Numbered from the stretch's first letter, positions 1 to 6,828 are shown. The stretch is DNA of 7,734 nucleotides from Pseudomonadota bacterium (GCA_021826565.1 JAKAZJ010000074.1:1-7734), one strand, 5' to 3'. The notes: generated by a model not told the origin, from the sequence alone. A program made the numbers and translations.

Positions 1-270
1 CGAATCGGTGCGGTTGTTGCCGCGCCGATCCGGGATCAGCAAGGTGTGTTCGTCCGCGACGGTCACGAACCCGGCCGGATCGCCGCGCGGCGAAACATCC
101 AGCCCGTCGGGGCCGGCGGTGGCCAGCGCCACGAACGGCGCGGCCTCGATGAAGGCGCGATAGACATCCGGGACATAGTCCACTTCCTTGCGGATCGCGC
201 CCTCGGACGGCGCCCCGTATAGCGCGGCCAGCGCCGCCTCATCGGTGATCCAGGTCTCTGCCGCGTCCAT
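1..270 (-). CDS. PPOX-type FMN-dependent flavoprotein (pyridoxamine 5'-phosphate oxidase family), N-terminal part
   Basis: This reading frame starts at ATG (270-268) and stays open for 90 codons to the window edge, so only the N-terminus is visible. The motifs PFVALATAGPDGLDVSPRG (about residues 48-66) and LLIPDRRGNNRTDS (about 77-90) match the PPOX subgroup of FMN-binding split-barrel proteins known as the DR_2398/MSMEG_1061-like family. Members are thought to bind FMN or a related flavin cofactor and act as small cytosolic oxidoreductases of undefined substrate; they are not true PdxH. A good ribosome binding site, GGTGGAGA at 284-277, lies six bases before the ATG and supports the start. 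It is divergent from gltX. Family assignment is firm; the physiological reaction is not known from sequence. Confidence 0.88.
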   Translation of the reverse strand, partial: MDAAETWITDEAALAALYGAPSEGAIRKEVDYVPDVYRAFIEAAPFVALATAGPDGLDVSPRGDPAGFVTVADEHTLLIPDRRGNNRTDS

Positions 271-359
271 CGCCGGTCTCCACCTTCTCCGCGCAACCTG
301 CCCGCCGCGCCGCCGCCGCGCAAGTTGTCCCCCGGCCCGGTCGGGGCTAAGCGCTGCGC
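271..359. promoter_or_regulatory. Divergent intergenic region between the PPOX gene and gltX
   Basis: These 89 bases separate two genes transcribed away from each other, so promoters for both must lie here or inside the neighbouring coding ends. The minus-strand gene has a clear Shine-Dalgarno (GGTGGAGA, 284-277). The gltX side has only a G-rich GGGGCTAAG about 10 bases before its ATG, a weak site. I see no convincing -35/-10 pair; the stretch is very GC-rich. Confidence 0.4.
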
Positions 360-1757
360 ATGATCGTTCGCACCCGCTTCGCCCCCAGCCCCACCGGCCT
401 GCTGCATATCGGCGGGGCCCGTACCGCGCTGTTCAACTTTCTGTTCGCCCGCCACCACGGCGGCGAATATCTGTTGCGCGTGGAAGACACCGACCGCGCC
501 CGCAGCACCGAAGCGGCGACGGAGGTCATCCTGGACGGTCTCGCCTGGCTCGGCCTGTCGCCCGACGCCCCGCCGGTGTTCCAGTCCACCCGCGCCGCCC
601 GCCATGCCGAAGTGGCGCAAACCATGCTCGCCGCCGGCCAGGCCTATCGCTGCTACTGCACGCCGCCCGAACTGGCCGAAATGCGCGCCGCCGCCGCCGC
701 CGCCGGCCGCCCACCCCGCTATGACGGACGCTGGCGCGACCGCGATCCGGCCGACGCCCCCCCGGGAATCGCCCCCGCGATCCGCCTGCGCGCCCCAAGC
801 GACGGCGACACGCTGGTCCGCGACCTGGTCCAGGGCGAGGTACGCGTGGCCAATGCCGAACTCGACGACATGATCATCCTGCGCAGCGACGGCACGCCGA
901 CGTATTTGCACGCGGTGGTGGTGGACGACCACGACATGGGCATCACCCATGTGATCCGCGGCGACGACCATCTGACCAACACGTTCCGTCAGGTGCAGAT
1001 CTACCGCGCCATGGGCTGGGAGCCGCCGGCATTCGCCCATATCCCGCTGATCCATGGCGAGGACGGCACGAAATTGTCGAAGCGCCACGGCGCTGTCTCG
1101 GTGCTGGAGTTCCGCGAGCAGGGATTCCTGCCCGAAGCGGTCTGCAACTACCTGCTGCGCCTCGGCTGGGGCCATGGCGATGCCGAGCTGGTCGGACGCG
1201 ACGCCGCCATCGCCCTGTTCGATCTGGCCGATGTCGGCCGCGCCGCCTCACGCATGGACTACCGCAAGCTCACGCATCTGAACGGGGTCTATCTGCGCGC
1301 CGCCGATGACGACCGGCTGACGCGCACGGTGCTGGAGCGGCTGGCGCATCGGCCGGAGCTGGCGCTGGGCGCGATCGCCGCGGGCCGGATCCGTGCGCTG
1401 ATGCCGGGGCTGAAGGAGCGCGCCAAGACGCTGGTGGAACTGGCCGACAGCGCCGCCTTCCTGGCCCATCCGCGGCCCTTGCCGATGGAACCGAAGGCCG
1501 CCGCGCTGTTGACGCCCGAGGCGCGGCTGACCCTGCGCGCGCTGGCGCCGGCGCTGGCGGCGACGGATTTTTCCGCCCCAGCGATCGACGCCGCGCTGCG
1601 TGATTTCGCGGCCGGCGCGGGGTTGAAGCTCGGTCAGGTCGCCCAGCCCTTGCGCGCCGCCGTCACCGGCAGCACGACCAGCCCGGGGATCGACGCAACC
1701 CTCGCCGCGCTGGGGCGGGAGGAAGCCTTGGCCCGGATCGCCGCGGCGGCCGGTTAG
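360..1757 (+). CDS. gltX: Glutamyl-tRNA synthetase (GluRS)
   Basis: This 465-aa class I aminoacyl-tRNA synthetase joins glutamate to tRNA(Glu) in the cytosol. In most alphaproteobacteria, which lack GlnRS, a GluRS also mischarges tRNA(Gln) for GatCAB amidation. The Rossmann fold is marked by the HIGH-type motif [17 protein letters not shown] (residues 7-23, HIGG at 16-19), RVEDTDR at 40-46, GDDHLTNT at 201-208 and the KMSKS-type loop KLSKRHG at 238-244. The C-terminal anticodon-binding region ends in a family-typical stretch around [18 protein letters not shown] (435-452). Length is normal. The zinc-site pair C98 and C100 is present, but the position of the third E. coli ligand (C125) is a tryptophan (YDGRW), so the zinc site is probably incomplete, as I recall for other alphaproteobacterial GluRSs. 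ATG at 360 fits the usual N-terminus. The TAG stop overlaps the stop of the convergent gene. Whether this is GltX1 or GltX2 of a two-copy genome cannot be told here. Confidence 0.98.
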   Translation: MIVRTRFAPSPTGLLHIGGARTALFNFLFARHHGGEYLLRVEDTDRARSTEAATEVILDGLAWLGLSPDAPPVFQSTRAARHAEVAQTMLAAGQAYRCYCTPPELAEMRAAAAAAGRPPRYDGRWRDRDPADAPPGIAPAIRLRAPSDGDTLVRDLVQGEVRVANAELDDMIILRSDGTPTYLHAVVVDDHDMGITHVIRGDDHLTNTFRQVQIYRAMGWEPPAFAHIPLIHGEDGTKLSKRHGAVSVLEFREQGFLPEAVCNYLLRLGWGHGDAELVGRDAAIALFDLADVGRAASRMDYRKLTHLNGVYLRAADDDRLTRTVLERLAHRPELALGAIAAGRIRALMPGLKERAKTLVELADSAAFLAHPRPLPMEPKAAALLTPEARLTLRALAPALAATDFSAPAIDAALRDFAAGAGLKLGQVAQPLRAAVTGSTTSPGIDATLAALGREEALARIAAAAG

Positions 1758-3208
1758 CCGCCCGCGACCCAATCGACCAACGCCGCGGCCACCTGCTCGG
1801 CCATCCCCGCCCAATCGCGCGGGCGCGCCATGCGGAACAACCGCAGCGACGGGTACCACGGGCTATCCGCGCGCCCCATCCCCCAGCGCCAGTCCGGCCC
1901 CAGCGGCAGCATCACCCAAGCCGGCACGCCAAGGGCACCGGCCAGATGCACCGGCGCCGAATCGATGCTGATCAGCAGATCCAGCGCCGCGAGTGCCGCC
2001 GCCAAGTTTGGGAAATCGCCGATCCCGCCGCCCAGAGCCAGTGCCGGGTGGGCGCACGCCGGATCGTCCAACGCCGCCCAGCCCGCCTCGGCCGCCCCGT
2101 GTTGCAGCGAAACCAGCACCACGCCCGGCACGCGCGCCAGCGGTGCCAGCGCTGCCGGCGGAGCGGACCGGCTGGCATCGTTCGGATGCGTGCCCCGTCC
2201 GGCCCAGACCAGCCCCACGCGCCGGGCCCCACGGGGGAGTCCCCCACGGGGAGGTCCCGGGTCCAGCGCGTCCAGCCGCGCCCGCCAGGCCGCCACCGCG
2301 GCCGGGTCGGCGTGCAGATAGGCGCGGGTGGCCGGGATCGTCGCCGCCTCCGTTCCGGCGCAGCGCGGCAGGCCGGACAGCGGCACCCAGGCGGCCAGGC
2401 CGGCGCAATCGCCTGCCACCGCCTCCCACCCCGGCCGCACATCGCCGCCCGGCACCAGCGGCGCCAGCAGCGGGGCGAGTTCCGGAGGCGCCAGCAAAGT
2501 CACCGCGCCGGCGCGTCCCGTCGCCCAGGGCAGATAGCGGGCGAACTGGATCGCGTCGCCATAACCTTGATCGGCCACCAGCAGCAGCCGTCCGGCGATC
2601 CTGCCGCCATCCCAGACCGGGCAGCCCAGCAGCGGGGCCACCGGGGCAGCGCCGCGCAACCGGAAACGGTGCTCGTAATGCGCCCAGGCGGGCGGAAAAT
2701 CGCCGCGCAGCAGCAGGGTCTCGGCCAGGATCACATGGGCGCCGGGATGGTCGGGATCGCGCGCCAGGGCGGCGCGGGCCGAGGCCTCGGCGCCTGCCAG
2801 ATCCTCCAGCCGATACCGCACCACCGCCTGCGCGTGCCACAGATCGGCCTGTTCCGGGGCCAGCGCGACGGCACGCGCGGCAGCCTCCAGGGCGGCCGGG
2901 TAGTCGCCGGCGCGTTCGGCGATGGTGCAGCGGTTGCGCCACCAGCCGGGGCGATCGGGGCGGGCGGCGATGGCGGCAGCCGACAGGGCGGCGGCGGTGG
3001 CGTCATCGCCCTGCTGGAACGCAACCAGCGCCCGCGCCTGGAGCGCGTCCGGGTGCCCCGGAGATACTTCCAGCGCGCGGCCGAGCAGCGCGGCTGCCTC
3101 GGTCAGCCGTCCCGCCACGCGTTCGGCGTCGGCCAGCCGGACCAATTCGGTCAGCGGCAGCGCGACCGACGGCTCAGGGATGCAGGGCGGTGCCGGTACC
3201 GACGTCAT
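1754..3208 (-). CDS. TPR protein with GT9/heptosyltransferase-like C-terminal domain
   Basis: This 484-aa protein has two parts. Residues about 20-185 are helical, Ala-rich repeats with TPR spacing (for example A-x(2)[15 protein letters not shown] near 40-56, and [20 protein letters not shown] near 108-127). Residues about 195-480 match the glycosyltransferase family 9-like domain often fused to TPRs in alphaproteobacteria: CPVWDGG (196-202), [20 protein letters not shown] (206-225), [15 protein letters not shown] (334-348), [18 protein letters not shown] (410-427), and LPLGPDWRW followed by [11 protein letters not shown]. Such proteins are usually annotated as glycosyltransferases or TPR proteins; donor and acceptor are unknown. 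No signal peptide or membrane segment is seen. It is the last gene of a three-gene operon; its ATG lies 35 bases inside the end of the lipoprotein gene. Its TAA shares two bases with the gltX TAG. Family call is firm, activity inferred. Confidence 0.9.
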   Translation of the reverse strand: MTSVPAPPCIPEPSVALPLTELVRLADAERVAGRLTEAAALLGRALEVSPGHPDALQARALVAFQQGDDATAAALSAAAIAARPDRPGWWRNRCTIAERAGDYPAALEAAARAVALAPEQADLWHAQAVVRYRLEDLAGAEASARAALARDPDHPGAHVILAETLLLRGDFPPAWAHYEHRFRLRGAAPVAPLLGCPVWDGGRIAGRLLLVADQGYGDAIQFARYLPWATGRAGAVTLLAPPELAPLLAPLVPGGDVRPGWEAVAGDCAGLAAWVPLSGLPRCAGTEAATIPATRAYLHADPAAVAAWRARLDALDPGPPRGGLPRGARRVGLVWAGRGTHPNDASRSAPPAALAPLARVPGVVLVSLQHGAAEAGWAALDDPACAHPALALGGGIGDFPNLAAALAALDLLISIDSAPVHLAGALGVPAWVMLPLGPDWRWGMGRADSPWYPSLRLFRMARPRDWAGMAEQVAAALVDWVAGG

Positions 3209-3467
3209 GCTCGCACCGTTGCATGAAGCGCTCCTGCTCGAATCGGTCGGCCAGCCCCTCGGTCGGCAGCTTCATGCCGGCGGCGCCCGATCCCGGCGCG
3301 TCCTGATCGCCCACCTGGTACATCTGGTCGCGATGCGACAGCCGATACTGCGCCTGGGCCTGTTCGCGGCAAGCGACCGCGGTATCGCGGGAGGTGACCG
3401 AGGGCGGTGCGCCGAACGCGCAGCCGGCCAGCAGCGCCAGCGTCAGCAGGGGCAGGAAACGGGTCAT
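3174..3467 (-). CDS. Small lipoprotein of unknown function
   Basis: This 97-aa protein begins MTRFLPLLTLALLAGC, a short signal peptide with one Arg, a Leu-rich core and a lipobox (LAGC) whose Cys16 would be lipidated by Lgt and cut by LspA. The mature part is about 80 residues, hydrophilic, with the motif YRLSHRDQMYQVGDQDAPGS (41-60), a Gly-rich turn, and two further cysteines (C33 and C85) that could form a disulfide in the periplasm. I do not recognise the family. The start is well supported: its ATG overlaps the TGA of the upstream gene as ATGA, which suggests coupled translation. Its 3' end overlaps the start of the TPR/GT9-like gene by 35 bases. A longer frame upstream (to 4130) is a shadow of the preceding gene. 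Envelope location is a sound inference; function is unknown. Confidence 0.8.
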   Translation of the reverse strand: MTRFLPLLTLALLAGCAFGAPPSVTSRDTAVACREQAQAQYRLSHRDQMYQVGDQDAPGSGAAGMKLPTEGLADRFEQERFMQRCEHDVGTGTALHP

Positions 3468-3973
3468 GCGGTGGGTTCCGCCAGGGGGGAAGAGAGCACG
3501 GGCGCGAACGCCGCGTGGAACGGCGCCGGATCGAACCCGGCTTCCGCCGATAGCGGCACCGTGGCGGCTACGCGCAGCAGCGCCGGCGGCAATTCGGCCC
3601 CGTCGCGCGCCAGCCGGCAGCGCGCGGCCAGCGGCGGGGCGCGGGTGAGCAGGTCGATCAGCGCCAGCAGCCGCAAACACAGCGCCAGGCCATGCGCGGT
3701 GCCGAGTCCCGCCAGGCGATCCACCGCCTCGGCCCAGCAGCAGGCGTCCCGATCGGCGAGCAGCAATTCCGTCACGCGCCCGTCGGGACGGCGGAAGCGG
3801 AACAGACGGTGATTGCCCCAGGCTTCCGCCAGGGCGGCGGCACGCGCGGCCTGCCAGGCGTGATCCAGATCGCGGGCGCGCACCGGGGGCAGGTCCTCCG
3901 GGCCATGGGCCAGGGCATGAACCGGCCAGTCGGGGCCAGAGCCAGGGGAAGCGGCGGCGTGGGCGAGCGGCAT
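3464..3973 (-). CDS. Conserved-looking hypothetical protein, first gene of the operon
   Basis: This 169-aa protein is not one I recognise. It starts with an Ala/Pro-rich segment of about 30 residues, followed by a more ordered part: PPVRARDLDHAWQAARAAAL (29-48), NHRLFRFRRPDGRVTELLLA (54-73), then a Cys pair (CCW, 78-80) and a hydrophobic Leu/Ala helix around LALCLRLLALIDLL (96-109). There is no signal peptide and no certain membrane helix, so it is probably cytosolic. The strong GC bias at third codon positions and the ATGA junction with the lipoprotein gene support it as real. It leads a tight minus-strand operon with the lipoprotein and TPR/GT9-like genes, so it may act with them. No good Shine-Dalgarno is seen before ATG 3973, so the exact start is less sure. 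Confidence 0.7.
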   Translation of the reverse strand: MPLAHAAASPGSGPDWPVHALAHGPEDLPPVRARDLDHAWQAARAAALAEAWGNHRLFRFRRPDGRVTELLLADRDACCWAEAVDRLAGLGTAHGLALCLRLLALIDLLTRAPPLAARCRLARDGAELPPALLRVAATVPLSAEAGFDPAPFHAAFAPVLSSPLAEPTA

Positions 3974-4048
3974 GAGGGGAAGATGGACCTGGGCTGGGCC
4001 GGGCGGAAGGGGCGGCGCGGGCGGGATGGGCGATCATGTCCGGGTTGG

Positions 4049-4067
4049 GCGGCGTCGGCCACGCCGC
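4049..4067. other. Short inverted repeat in the gap between the ridA-like gene and the operon
   Basis: A 7-bp inverted repeat (GCGGCGT at 4049-4055 and ACGCCGC at 4061-4067, 5-base loop CGGCC) lies in the 172-bp gap 3974-4145. It could help end transcription of the ridA-like gene or sit in the leader of the following operon. There is no T-run on either strand, so it is not a typical intrinsic terminator, and in sequence this GC-rich such a repeat may be chance. The operon promoter should be somewhere in this gap; I cannot point to a clear one. Confidence 0.3.
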
Positions 4068-4145
4068 GCCTTGGCCCAGTAAGATCAAGGTAGGGCGACT
4101 GTCCCGCGAGGCGCTGTCGTTTGGGGCCAAAGGCGGTTGCGGTTC

Positions 4146-4535
4146 TCAGGCGAGCGCGATCGCCTCGATGGCGACGAGCACGCCGGGGATGTCGGCGCCG
4201 AAGCGGTGCATTGCCCGCGCTGGTTTCGCCCCAGGGAAGAATTCCGCGTACGCCTCGTTCATCTCTCTGTAGAGATCGGGTCGCGCGAGTAGCACGGTCA
4301 CCCTCACCACGCGGTCGAGCGAGCTTCCTGCGGCTTTGAGGATGGTCTCGACGTTGCGCAAGGCCTGACGTGTCTGCTCATGCATAGTGTCGCCGATGAC
4401 TTCGTCGGGGGCTCCTCCCGGCCGCACCGGTATCTGGCCGGACACGAACACGAAGCCGTTGGCGACGACGGCATGCGAATAGGGGGAATGCGCCGCCGGG
4501 TAGCCAGGGACGTCCACATATTGGATTGCGTGCAT
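4146..4535 (-). CDS. RidA (YjgF/YER057c/UK114) family protein, probable reactive imine/enamine deaminase
   Basis: This 129-aa protein has the length and layout of Rid proteins, trimeric cytosolic enzymes that hydrolyse reactive enamine/imine intermediates made by PLP enzymes. Visible signatures are SPYSHAVVANGFVFVSGQIP (17-36), the helix around TRQALRNVETILKAAG (55-70), RVTVLLARPDLYREMNEAYAEFF (78-100), PARAMHR (105-111) and the closing VAIEAIA. R107 matches E. coli RidA Arg105, which binds the carboxylate of the substrate, and E124 matches Glu120, so activity is likely. The residues after the Arg (AMHRFGA) differ from the classical SCVEVA or TTVGV, so it may belong to a Rid subgroup other than archetypal RidA. 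An in-frame TGA at 4562-4560 leaves ATG 4535 as the first start; a purine-rich AGAGGAG lies 14 bases upstream, rather far. Two lines of this gene are about 63% GC, below its neighbours. Confidence 0.93.
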   Translation of the reverse strand: MHAIQYVDVPGYPAAHSPYSHAVVANGFVFVSGQIPVRPGGAPDEVIGDTMHEQTRQALRNVETILKAAGSSLDRVVRVTVLLARPDLYREMNEAYAEFFPGAKPARAMHRFGADIPGVLVAIEAIALA

Positions 4536-5128
4536 GGTTTGGCCGCAGGCTCCTCTACTTCAGCGGCGCACAACGATGGACGGCCCGGCGCGCGATCAAG
4601 CCGATTTCTGGCGCAAATGAGCCTGCCGATGCAACGCTCGGCGATGAGAACGAGTGGATTTCCGGCGACTGCATCTGCTGGTCCGATCATGGTTGCGGTG
4701 TCGGCAACGTTCCGTCAGTGGCGCTTGGCAGGCGACCAAGGCGGAACGCTGGATACTGCGACGGTGCGCGTGAGGCCGAAGTGCCGGCTGCCGGCCGTAC
4801 CAACCGACTTTTCGGCGATGCCCGGTCCATCCGGTCACCTAGCGAGGATACTATGCGCCATCCGACAAGTCCTGCAACAGGGAACGATTTCTGATCGCCT
4901 CAAAGATATGCAATATATTAAACCACGTCCTCGTGACGCCTGAACTCCGTCGGCGTCAGGCCGGGGTAGTATCCGCCGTTTGTCATCGGTACCACGACGG
5001 GTGTGATATCCACATCGTGAATGAAAGCTGGGGGAGGGTTTACGAGCTTGAATATGTGTTGGTGTTGCTCGCACACCGAACGGTCAACAGGGTGAACCGC
5101 TCCGTACAGTCGACGCCGGACCCGCGGC
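4536..5128. other. 593-bp gene-poor, lower-GC segment
   Basis: No reading frame here shows a family I recognise. GC drops strongly: about 42% in 4861-4920 and 53% in 4981-5100, against about 78% in the amidase gene at 5221-5280. Several open frames exist on both strands (the longest, plus strand 4526-4894, gives 122 codons), but none has a ribosome binding site or a recognisable motif. The part next to 4535 must hold the leader and probably the promoter of the ridA-like gene. I see no tRNA, no clear terminal inverted repeats and no transposase. The segment looks like foreign or decaying DNA between two conserved blocks. Confidence 0.6.
4918..5076 (-). CDS. Doubtful small ORF or gene fragment (52 aa)
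   Basis: This frame could start at GTG 5076 and end at TAA 4920-4918. The product would contain NPPPAFIHDVDITPVVVP and end PGLTPTEFRRHEDVV. The amino-acid mix is more protein-like than most shadow frames here, and the last 15 residues loosely recall the LTPxEF tail of IS3-type transposases, but that likeness is too short to trust. The frame is open further upstream, running antisense-like through the amidase gene, and no ribosome binding site precedes the GTG. It may be the end of an eroded gene or chance. Confidence 0.18.
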   Translation of the reverse strand: MCEQHQHIFKLVNPPPAFIHDVDITPVVVPMTNGGYYPGLTPTEFRRHEDVV

Positions 5129-5875
5129 CTATGCCCCAACCAGCGCCGAAACCGCCGCGAGGCGCAGCCTGGTCCCGGCATCGGCCTGACCGGTGACCGC
5201 CTCGGGCCGCCAGTGGCGCTGGAACGCGCGCAGGACCACCGACAGCCCGGGGTCCAGCGCGCCCTCGGCCGCCACCTCGTAGCCGACGCCGCGCAGCGCC
5301 GCGCGCACCGGCGCCAGCGACGCCGCGTCCCGGCTTGCGCCCCCGGTGCCCAGGTCCGGCACATCCTCGGGCCATAGCCCGACTCCGTTGGCGGCCAGAT
5401 CCCGCCAGCCGAATAATTCCCCGGGGTCCTGCTTGCGGTCCGGCGCGATATCGCTGTGCGCCACCACGTTGCGCGGCGGGATCGCATGGCGGGAAAACAG
5501 CGCCAGACACAAATCGCACAGCGCCGCCATCTGCAACACCGGAAACGGGCGGTAGCCCCATTCATGGCCCGGATTGACCAGCTCGATCCCGATCGAAGGA
5601 TCGTTCAGCCCGCGCCGGCCGCGCCAGAACGAGACGCCGGCGTGCCAGGCGCGGCGGTCCTCGGCCACCAGGCGCCAGACCGCGCCGTCTTCCTCGATCA
5701 GGTAATGCGCCGAGACGGCCGCCGCCGGGTCGCACAGCCGCGCCAGCGCCGCGGCCGCGGTCTGCATGCCGGTGTAATGCAGCACCAGCGTATCGATGCG
5801 GGTTCCCGCCGGCCGCGCGTCATGATTTGGACTGGGTTGGTCGCGCGGCGCCAGGCTTGTAACTCCGCCGCTCAC
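5129..5875 (-). CDS. N-acetylmuramoyl-L-alanine amidase (Amidase_2, AmpD/AmiD type) with peptidoglycan-binding tail
   Basis: This 248-aa zinc enzyme would cut the amide bond between N-acetylmuramic acid and L-alanine of the peptide stem. The Amidase_2 domain spans about residues 10-172. By comparison with E. coli AmiD, H33 (VLHYTG), H140 (VVAHSDIAP) and D150 (KQDPG) are the zinc ligands, with E98 (IGIELVNPG) and K148 as catalytic residues; the H140/K148/D150 spacing matches exactly. Residues about 185-245 look like a PG_binding_1 helical domain (LRAFQRHWRPEAVTGQADAG), an AmiD-like layout. No signal peptide or lipobox is seen, so either it works on recycled muropeptides in the cytosol as AmpD does, or it is exported in another way. 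The start is GTG at 5875, overlapping the TGA of the upstream djlA-like gene as GTGA, which suggests coupled translation. Stop is TAG. Confidence 0.93.
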   Translation of the reverse strand: MSGGVTSLAPRDQPSPNHDARPAGTRIDTLVLHYTGMQTAAAALARLCDPAAAVSAHYLIEEDGAVWRLVAEDRRAWHAGVSFWRGRRGLNDPSIGIELVNPGHEWGYRPFPVLQMAALCDLCLALFSRHAIPPRNVVAHSDIAPDRKQDPGELFGWRDLAANGVGLWPEDVPDLGTGGASRDAASLAPVRAALRGVGYEVAAEGALDPGLSVVLRAFQRHWRPEAVTGQADAGTRLRLAAVSALVGA

Positions 5876-6651
5876 AGCCCGCGCTCGCGCTTGATCCGGT
5901 CCCAGGCGGCGTTGATGCGGGCGACTTTCTCGGCGCCGCGGGCGATGATGTCGGGCGCGATGCCCTGGGCGGCCAGGCTGTCGGGGTGATGGGTGCGCAT
6001 CAGCGCCTTCCAGGCGCCGCGGAGTTCTTCCGCGCTGGCCGCCTCGGTCACGCCCAGCACCGCGTAGGGGTCGGCCTCACCCTCCGCGCGCCGCGGCGGG
6101 GCGGCGCCGCGGGCGCGGTCCCAGGCTGCCTGATCCAGGTGGAACGCGGCGTGGACATCGGACAGGAAGCCGTGTTCGGCGCGGTTCACCGCCCCGTCGG
6201 CGGCGGCGATCGCGAACAGGGACGCCAGCAGGTCTTCCAGCGTTCCGGGCTGGTCGGCGAAGGCGTGCCCCAGGGCGGCGGCGGTGTCCTGGTAGCCGTC
6301 CGCGGAGTGGCGTGCCTGGTCGAACAGGGCGCCGACCTGGTGCAGCGCCTCGGGCGGGACGCGGAAGCGGGCGCGGAACGCGGCGATTTCCTCGCGCCGC
6401 ACCGGGCCATCGATCTTGGCGAGCTTGGCGGCCAGGGTGATGACGCCGAGGGACAGCACCTGTTCCCGCCCGCCGAACCGGGCCGCCATGCGGATGGCGG
6501 CGGCCGGGTCGGCGCCGGGCAGGATGCGGCGCAATTCCGGCATGACCCCGCTATCGGCGGCGTGGCCCAGCGCGGCGCCGAACATCGCCCCCACCGGCCC
6601 GCCCATCGCGAAGCCGGCCATCCCGCCGATGATCTTGCCCCAATACGCCAC
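5872..6651 (-). CDS. djlA: DjlA-like membrane-anchored J-domain protein with TerB domain
   Basis: From GTG 6651 the product has 259 aa and begins VAYWGKIIGG, closely matching the MQYWGKIIG start of E. coli DjlA. A Gly-rich hydrophobic segment (about 7-31, GGMAGFAMGGPVGAMFG) is the single membrane anchor. A TerB-like helical domain follows (about 60-170; VITLAAKLAKIDGPV and AIAAADGAVNRAE are its typical acidic-loop repeats). The C-terminus is a J-domain (194-259) with DPYAVLGV and an intact HPD at 222-224 within THHPD, needed to stimulate DnaK ATPase. DjlA proteins are inner-membrane DnaK co-chaperones linked to envelope stress. The frame is open to an ATG at 6792, but that extension runs through a REP-like palindrome and has no family likeness, so I reject it; GTG 6666 is a second option. 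No strong ribosome binding site precedes either GTG. It is followed directly by the amidase. Confidence 0.9.
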   Translation of the reverse strand: MAYWGKIIGGMAGFAMGGPVGAMFGAALGHAADSGVMPELRRILPGADPAAAIRMAARFGGREQVLSLGVITLAAKLAKIDGPVRREEIAAFRARFRVPPEALHQVGALFDQARHSADGYQDTAAALGHAFADQPGTLEDLLASLFAIAAADGAVNRAEHGFLSDVHAAFHLDQAAWDRARGAAPPRRAEGEADPYAVLGVTEAASAEELRGAWKALMRTHHPDSLAAQGIAPDIIARGAEKVARINAAWDRIKRERGL

Positions 6652-6769
6652 GGCGGATTTTACCACGCCGGCGGCTGGGTTCGCAAAGCCGGCGCGGGGG
6701 CCTTGGTGGGGGAGATCGGGGGAGGACGGGCTGGGTAGACCCGGGGGCGTGTGGCGGGATGCCCCCGTC

Positions 6770-6792
6770 ATGGCCGGCCCTGAGCCGGCCAT
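6770..6792. repeat. REP-like palindrome
   Basis: ATGGCCGGC (6770-6778) and GCCGGCCAT (6784-6792) form a perfect 9-bp inverted repeat with a 5-base loop, CCTGA. Together with the flanking CGTC and CTAC it resembles the extragenic palindromes of the form CGTCATGGCCGG...CCGGCCATCTACG that are scattered through many alphaproteobacterial genomes. A further GGGGGC/GCCCCC pair (6743-6748 and 6761-6766) sits beside it. It lies upstream of the djlA-like gene and could shape the mRNA leader or stop read-through from the hypothetical gene upstream. The apparent ATG at 6792 of the long djlA frame is simply the palindrome's own CAT arm. Confidence 0.75.
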
Positions 6793-6828
6793 CTACCCCC
6801 GTCGCAGGCGGCTGGGTGACGGATAATA

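Noticed and set aside
63..1175. 370-codon open frame on the minus strand under gltX
   Set aside because: It is antisense to the unmistakable gltX, has Gly/Ala/Arg-rich composition with no motif, and also overlaps the real minus-strand PPOX gene in another frame. High GC removes stop codons from opposite frames.
1946..3306. Two long plus-strand frames (426 and 437 codons) opposite the TPR/GT9-like gene
   Set aside because: Both are Arg/Gly/Pro-rich shadow translations of a gene with clear domain motifs on the other strand.
4049..4067. Rho-independent terminator for the ridA-like gene
   Set aside because: There is a 7-bp hairpin but no T-run on either strand, so I list it only as an inverted repeat.
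4526..4894. 122-codon plus-strand frame starting inside the ridA-like gene
   Set aside because: No ribosome binding site, no recognisable motif, and overlap with the antisense start of the ridA-like gene. I kept the region as gene-poor rather than call a gene.
4536..5128. tRNA gene or CRISPR array in the gene-poor stretch
   Set aside because: I found no cloverleaf-like pairing, no TTCGAATCC-like arm and no regularly spaced repeats.
5986..6738. 250-codon plus-strand frame opposite djlA
   Set aside because: It mirrors the DjlA/TerB/J-domain coding sequence and has no motif of its own.
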